NCBI GenBank assembly: GCA_016207265.1
Contig: JACQPZ010000030.1
Span: 1 to 7,543, forward strand
Length of the DNA stretch: 7,543 nucleotides
Source: Candidatus Latescibacterota bacterium
GTDB taxonomy: Bacteria; Eisenbacteria; RBG-16-71-46; SZUA-252
Direction: 5' to 3'
Positions 5,231 to 7,543 of this stretch are shown piece after piece. A model generated the notes under the pieces. That model worked only from the letters and a program-made list of their open reading frames with translations, ran no database searches and was not told the origin of the DNA. Numbering within the stretch: position 1 is the first letter of the stretch; every line of letters starts with the position of its first letter. Both the position numbers and the translations under genes were made by a program.

Positions 5231-6667
5231 ATGAATCCAAAGGGTACTGCCGACATCGCATCCGAACCCGCACGCGCGGGGGAACGCGCGCCCGCCGTGG
5301 CGCCCGCCGTCGTCGAGAGCATCCTCGATACGATCGGGAATACGCCGCTCGTCCGCCTGCGGCACGTCGCCGCGGGCTGCCCGGCGACGGTCCTCGCCAA
5401 GGTCGAGTGTTTCAACCCGGGCGGCTCCGTGAAGGACCGCATCGCGGTCGCGATCGTGGAGGAGGCCGAGGCCAAGGGCCTCCTCAAGGCGGGCGGCACG
5501 ATCGTCGAGGCGACCTCCGGGAACACCGGGATGGGGCTCGCGCTGGTCGCCGCCGTCAAGGGGTATCGCGCGATCTTCGTGATGCCCGACAAGGTGAGCA
5601 AGGAGAAGATCAATCTCCTCAAGTCGCTCGGGGCGGAGGTCGTCATCACCCCCACGGCGCTTCCTCCGGATTCGCCCGATTCGTACTACGAGGTGGCGAA
5701 GCGCCTCGCGCGCGAGACTCCGGGGGGCCATCTCGCCAACCAGTATTACAACCCGACGAATCCGGAGGCCCATTTCCGCGCGACCGGGCCGGAGATCTGG
5801 AGGCAGACGGGCGGGAAGCTCGACTACTTCGTGGCGGCGCTCGGCACGGGCGGCACCATCAGCGGGACCGCCAGATACCTGAAACAGCAGAATCCGAAGA
5901 TCAAGGTGATCGGGGCCGATCCCGTCGGCTCGATCCTCAAGGACTACTTCTACACGAAGAAGATCGTTCCGGCGAAGACGTACAAGGTCGAGGGGATCGG
6001 TGAGGATTTCCTGCCGGGCACCCTCGACTTCTCGCTGATCGACGACGTGATCCAGGCGAGCGACGCGCAGTCGCTGAACCTCGCCCGCCGGCTCGCGCGG
6101 GAGGAGGGGATCCTCGCCGGAGGGTCGAGCGGGACGGCGCTCCACGCGGCGCTCCAGGTGGCGCGGCAGGCGAAACAGGGCCAGACGGTGGTGGTGATCA
6201 TCCCGGACACGGGCGAGCGGTATCTTTCGAAGGTCCACTCCGACGAGTGGATGCGGGACAACCGCCTGCTCGATTCGAGCACGATCACCGTGGCCGAAGT
6301 GCTGCGCGGGAAGCGGAACCACATCCCCGCGCTCGTATCGATCAACTTCGACGAGACCGTGGACCGGGCGCTCTCCTTGATCCGGGAGTTCAACATCTCC
6401 CAGCTCCCGGCGCTCAAAGACGGCGCCGTGGTGGGCTCGGTGAGCGAGGGAGTATTGCTGCAAAAGGTGCTCGACGGCTCCGCCCGCGGCGACACGCGGA
6501 TCGAATATTTGTTGGAGAAGCCGCTTCCCGTAGTTCCGCTCGACGAGCATCTCCCGCGGGCCATGAAGGTCCTGGCGGGAAGCAACGCGGCCGTCGCGGT
6601 GGACATCCACGGGAAGCCCGAGGGCATCCTCACGCGCTTCGACCTCATCGAGTACATCGCCCCCTGA
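5231..6667 (+). CDS. cbs: Cystathionine beta-synthase with C-terminal CBS domain pair
   Basis: This 478-residue PLP enzyme condenses serine with homocysteine to cystathionine, the first step of reverse transsulfuration. The fold-type II catalytic core runs from about 29 to 340. It has IGNTPLVRL (35-43), the PLP lysine K68 in NPGGSVKDR, the substrate loop TSGNTG (95-100), the phosphate loop GTGGT (205-209), EGIGEDFLP (254-262) and GGSSG (297-301). Residues about 350-478 form two CBS domains, the regulatory module that often binds adenosyl ligands. Cysteine synthases (CysK) share the core but usually stop near 310-330 residues, so the tail and the EGIG-DF-P motif favour CBS. No N-terminal heme-binding Cys-His motif is visible. 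The first 28 residues are a low-complexity Ala/Glu/Arg leader with no good Shine-Dalgarno before ATG 5231. GTG 5297 would start close to the core and is an alternative. The next gene, 4 nt downstream, encodes the expected second enzyme. O-acetylserine sulfhydrylase side activity cannot be excluded. Confidence 0.9.
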   Translation: MNPKGTADIASEPARAGERAPAVAPAVVESILDTIGNTPLVRLRHVAAGCPATVLAKVECFNPGGSVKDRIAVAIVEEAEAKGLLKAGGTIVEATSGNTGMGLALVAAVKGYRAIFVMPDKVSKEKINLLKSLGAEVVITPTALPPDSPDSYYEVAKRLARETPGGHLANQYYNPTNPEAHFRATGPEIWRQTGGKLDYFVAALGTGGTISGTARYLKQQNPKIKVIGADPVGSILKDYFYTKKIVPAKTYKVEGIGEDFLPGTLDFSLIDDVIQASDAQSLNLARRLAREEGILAGGSSGTALHAALQVARQAKQGQTVVVIIPDTGERYLSKVHSDEWMRDNRLLDSSTITVAEVLRGKRNHIPALVSINFDETVDRALSLIREFNISQLPALKDGAVVGSVSEGVLLQKVLDGSARGDTRIEYLLEKPLPVVPLDEHLPRAMKVLAGSNAAVAVDIHGKPEGILTRFDLIEYIAP

Positions 6668-6671
6668 CCTC

Positions 6672-7543
6672 ATGGGTTTCGCCACCGACGCCATCCACGC
6701 GGGTCAGGAGCCGGACCCTTCCACCGGGGCCATCACGCCGCCCATCTACCAGACGTCCACCTACGTCCAGGACGAGCTGGGGAAGCACAGGGGATTCGAG
6801 TACGCGCGCACGCAGAATCCGACCCGGTTCGCGCTCGAGAAGAACGTGGCCACTCTGGAGCGTGGGGCGCGCGGGTTCGCGTTCGGATCCGGGATGGCCG
6901 CGACGACCGCGATCACCTACCTCTTGAAGTCGGGGGATCACGTCGTCGCGTCGAACAACATGTACGGCGGCACCTACCGGCTCTTCGAGCAGGTGCTCAC
7001 GTCCTACGGGCTCTCGTTCACGTACGTGGACACGGGCGACCTCGGAGCGACCGAAGCGGCGTTCCGGCCCGGGACGAAGATGCTCTTCGTCGAGACGCCG
7101 ACGAATCCCTCCATGATCATCTCCGACCTCAGGGGACTGGCCGACCTGGCCCGGCGTCGCGGGGCGCTCCTCGCGGTCGACAATACGTTCATGACCCCCT
7201 ACTTCCAGCGTCCGATCGAGCTGGGCGCGCACCTCGTCGTCCACAGCAGCACGAAGTACCTGAACGGCCACAGCGACATGGTCGGCGGAATCGTCGTCTC
7301 GAACGACGCGGCCGCCTCCGATCGGCTCCAGTTCATACAGAACGCGGTCGGGGCGGTGCCGGGGCCCTTCGATTGCTGGCTCTGTCTCCGGGGAATCAAG
7401 ACGCTCCCGGTACGGATGGAGCGTCACAACCAGAACGGCATGGCCATCGCGGAGTGGCTCTCGCGCCATCCCAAGATCAAGCGCGTGTTCTATGCGGGGC
7501 TCAAAAGCCATCCCGGCCACGAGCTGCACCGGCGCCAGGCGTC
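6672..7543 (+). CDS. Cystathionine gamma-lyase or gamma-synthase (Cys/Met metabolism PLP enzyme), 3' end outside window
   Basis: The frame stays open from ATG 6672 to the window end, giving 290 of an expected 380-400 residues. Visible hallmarks of this fold-type I family are the start ATDAIHAGQEPDPSTGAI, Y44 and R46 in YARTQNPTR (PLP phosphate contacts), GSGMAA (72-77), Y98 in NMYGGTYRLF (ring stacking), ETPTNP (141-146), D170 in VDNTF and the PLP lysine K195 in SSTKYLNGHSD. The family covers cystathionine gamma-lyase, cystathionine gamma-synthase, methionine gamma-lyase and homocysteine-forming sulfhydrylases, which sequence motifs separate poorly. Lying 4 nt after cystathionine beta-synthase, it most likely cleaves cystathionine to cysteine, 2-oxobutanoate and ammonia, completing reverse transsulfuration. 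The C-terminal part that helps tell lyase from synthase is not in the window. No clear Shine-Dalgarno precedes the ATG, so translation may be coupled to the upstream gene. Confidence 0.9.
   Translation, partial: MGFATDAIHAGQEPDPSTGAITPPIYQTSTYVQDELGKHRGFEYARTQNPTRFALEKNVATLERGARGFAFGSGMAATTAITYLLKSGDHVVASNNMYGGTYRLFEQVLTSYGLSFTYVDTGDLGATEAAFRPGTKMLFVETPTNPSMIISDLRGLADLARRRGALLAVDNTFMTPYFQRPIELGAHLVVHSSTKYLNGHSDMVGGIVVSNDAAASDRLQFIQNAVGAVPGPFDCWLCLRGIKTLPVRMERHNQNGMAIAEWLSRHPKIKRVFYAGLKSHPGHELHRRQA

Noticed and set aside
5231..6667. Cysteine synthase (CysK) as the identity of the first sulfur gene
   Set aside because: The core is shared, but the C-terminal CBS domain pair, the EGIGEDFLP motif and the adjacent gamma-lyase-type gene favour cystathionine beta-synthase.
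5105..6694. Long open frame on the - strand opposite cystathionine beta-synthase (about 529 codons)
   Set aside because: It is antisense to a confidently identified enzyme, its composition is typical of a GC-rich shadow frame, and no motifs are recognisable.
6645..7529. Open frame on the - strand opposite the cystathionine lyase-type gene
   Set aside because: The + strand frame carries all PLP-enzyme signatures, including the active-site lysine. The antisense product shows no family features.

Overview
The window is GC-rich chromosomal DNA (roughly two thirds G+C by eye) from a bacterium with an outer membrane, since it encodes a secretin. All supported genes lie on the + strand and are tightly packed. 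NHL repeats with the GTGTAG...SGDGG pattern beside a compact pilus-assembly cluster suggest an environmental lineage such as Acidobacteriota, Myxococcota, Eisenbacteria or a relative. The sequence alone does not settle the phylum. I see no mobile elements, CRISPR arrays, tRNA or rRNA genes.

Region 1 (1-534) is the 3' end of a gene for an NHL-repeat beta-propeller protein whose start lies outside the window. Region 2 (545-4716) is an inner-membrane-to-outer-membrane assembly module of the type IV pilus / type II secretion superfamily. In order it encodes a fused PilM-PilN protein, a PilO-like protein, a PilP/GspC-like protein and a small PilQ-like secretin. Gaps run from 10 nt down to a 4-nt ATGA overlap, so translation is probably coupled. 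The gene order is that of pilMNOPQ, but the fused first gene and the membrane-anchored (not lipoprotein) PilP resemble GspL and GspC of type II secretion. Region 3 (4732-5130) is a stand-alone receiver-domain response regulator that probably ends the operon.

A 100-nt gap (5131-5230) then carries a candidate sigma-70-type promoter, a short direct repeat and a modest hairpin. Region 4 (5231-7543) is a sulfur amino-acid pair: cystathionine beta-synthase with two C-terminal CBS domains, then, 4 nt later, a Cys/Met-metabolism PLP enzyme (cystathionine gamma-lyase or gamma-synthase) cut off by the window end. Together they would turn homocysteine and serine into cystathionine and then cysteine (reverse transsulfuration).

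In the assembly module, the PilM-like domain should be cytoplasmic. The PilN, PilO and PilP parts should cross the inner membrane and periplasm to meet the N-terminal domain of the secretin, which forms the outer-membrane gate. The motor ATPases, platform protein and pilins are not in the window, so whether this serves a pilus or a secretion machine is open. The most interesting points are the hybrid pilus/secretion architecture, the very compact secretin, and an NHL propeller gene and a receiver gene bracketing the module.
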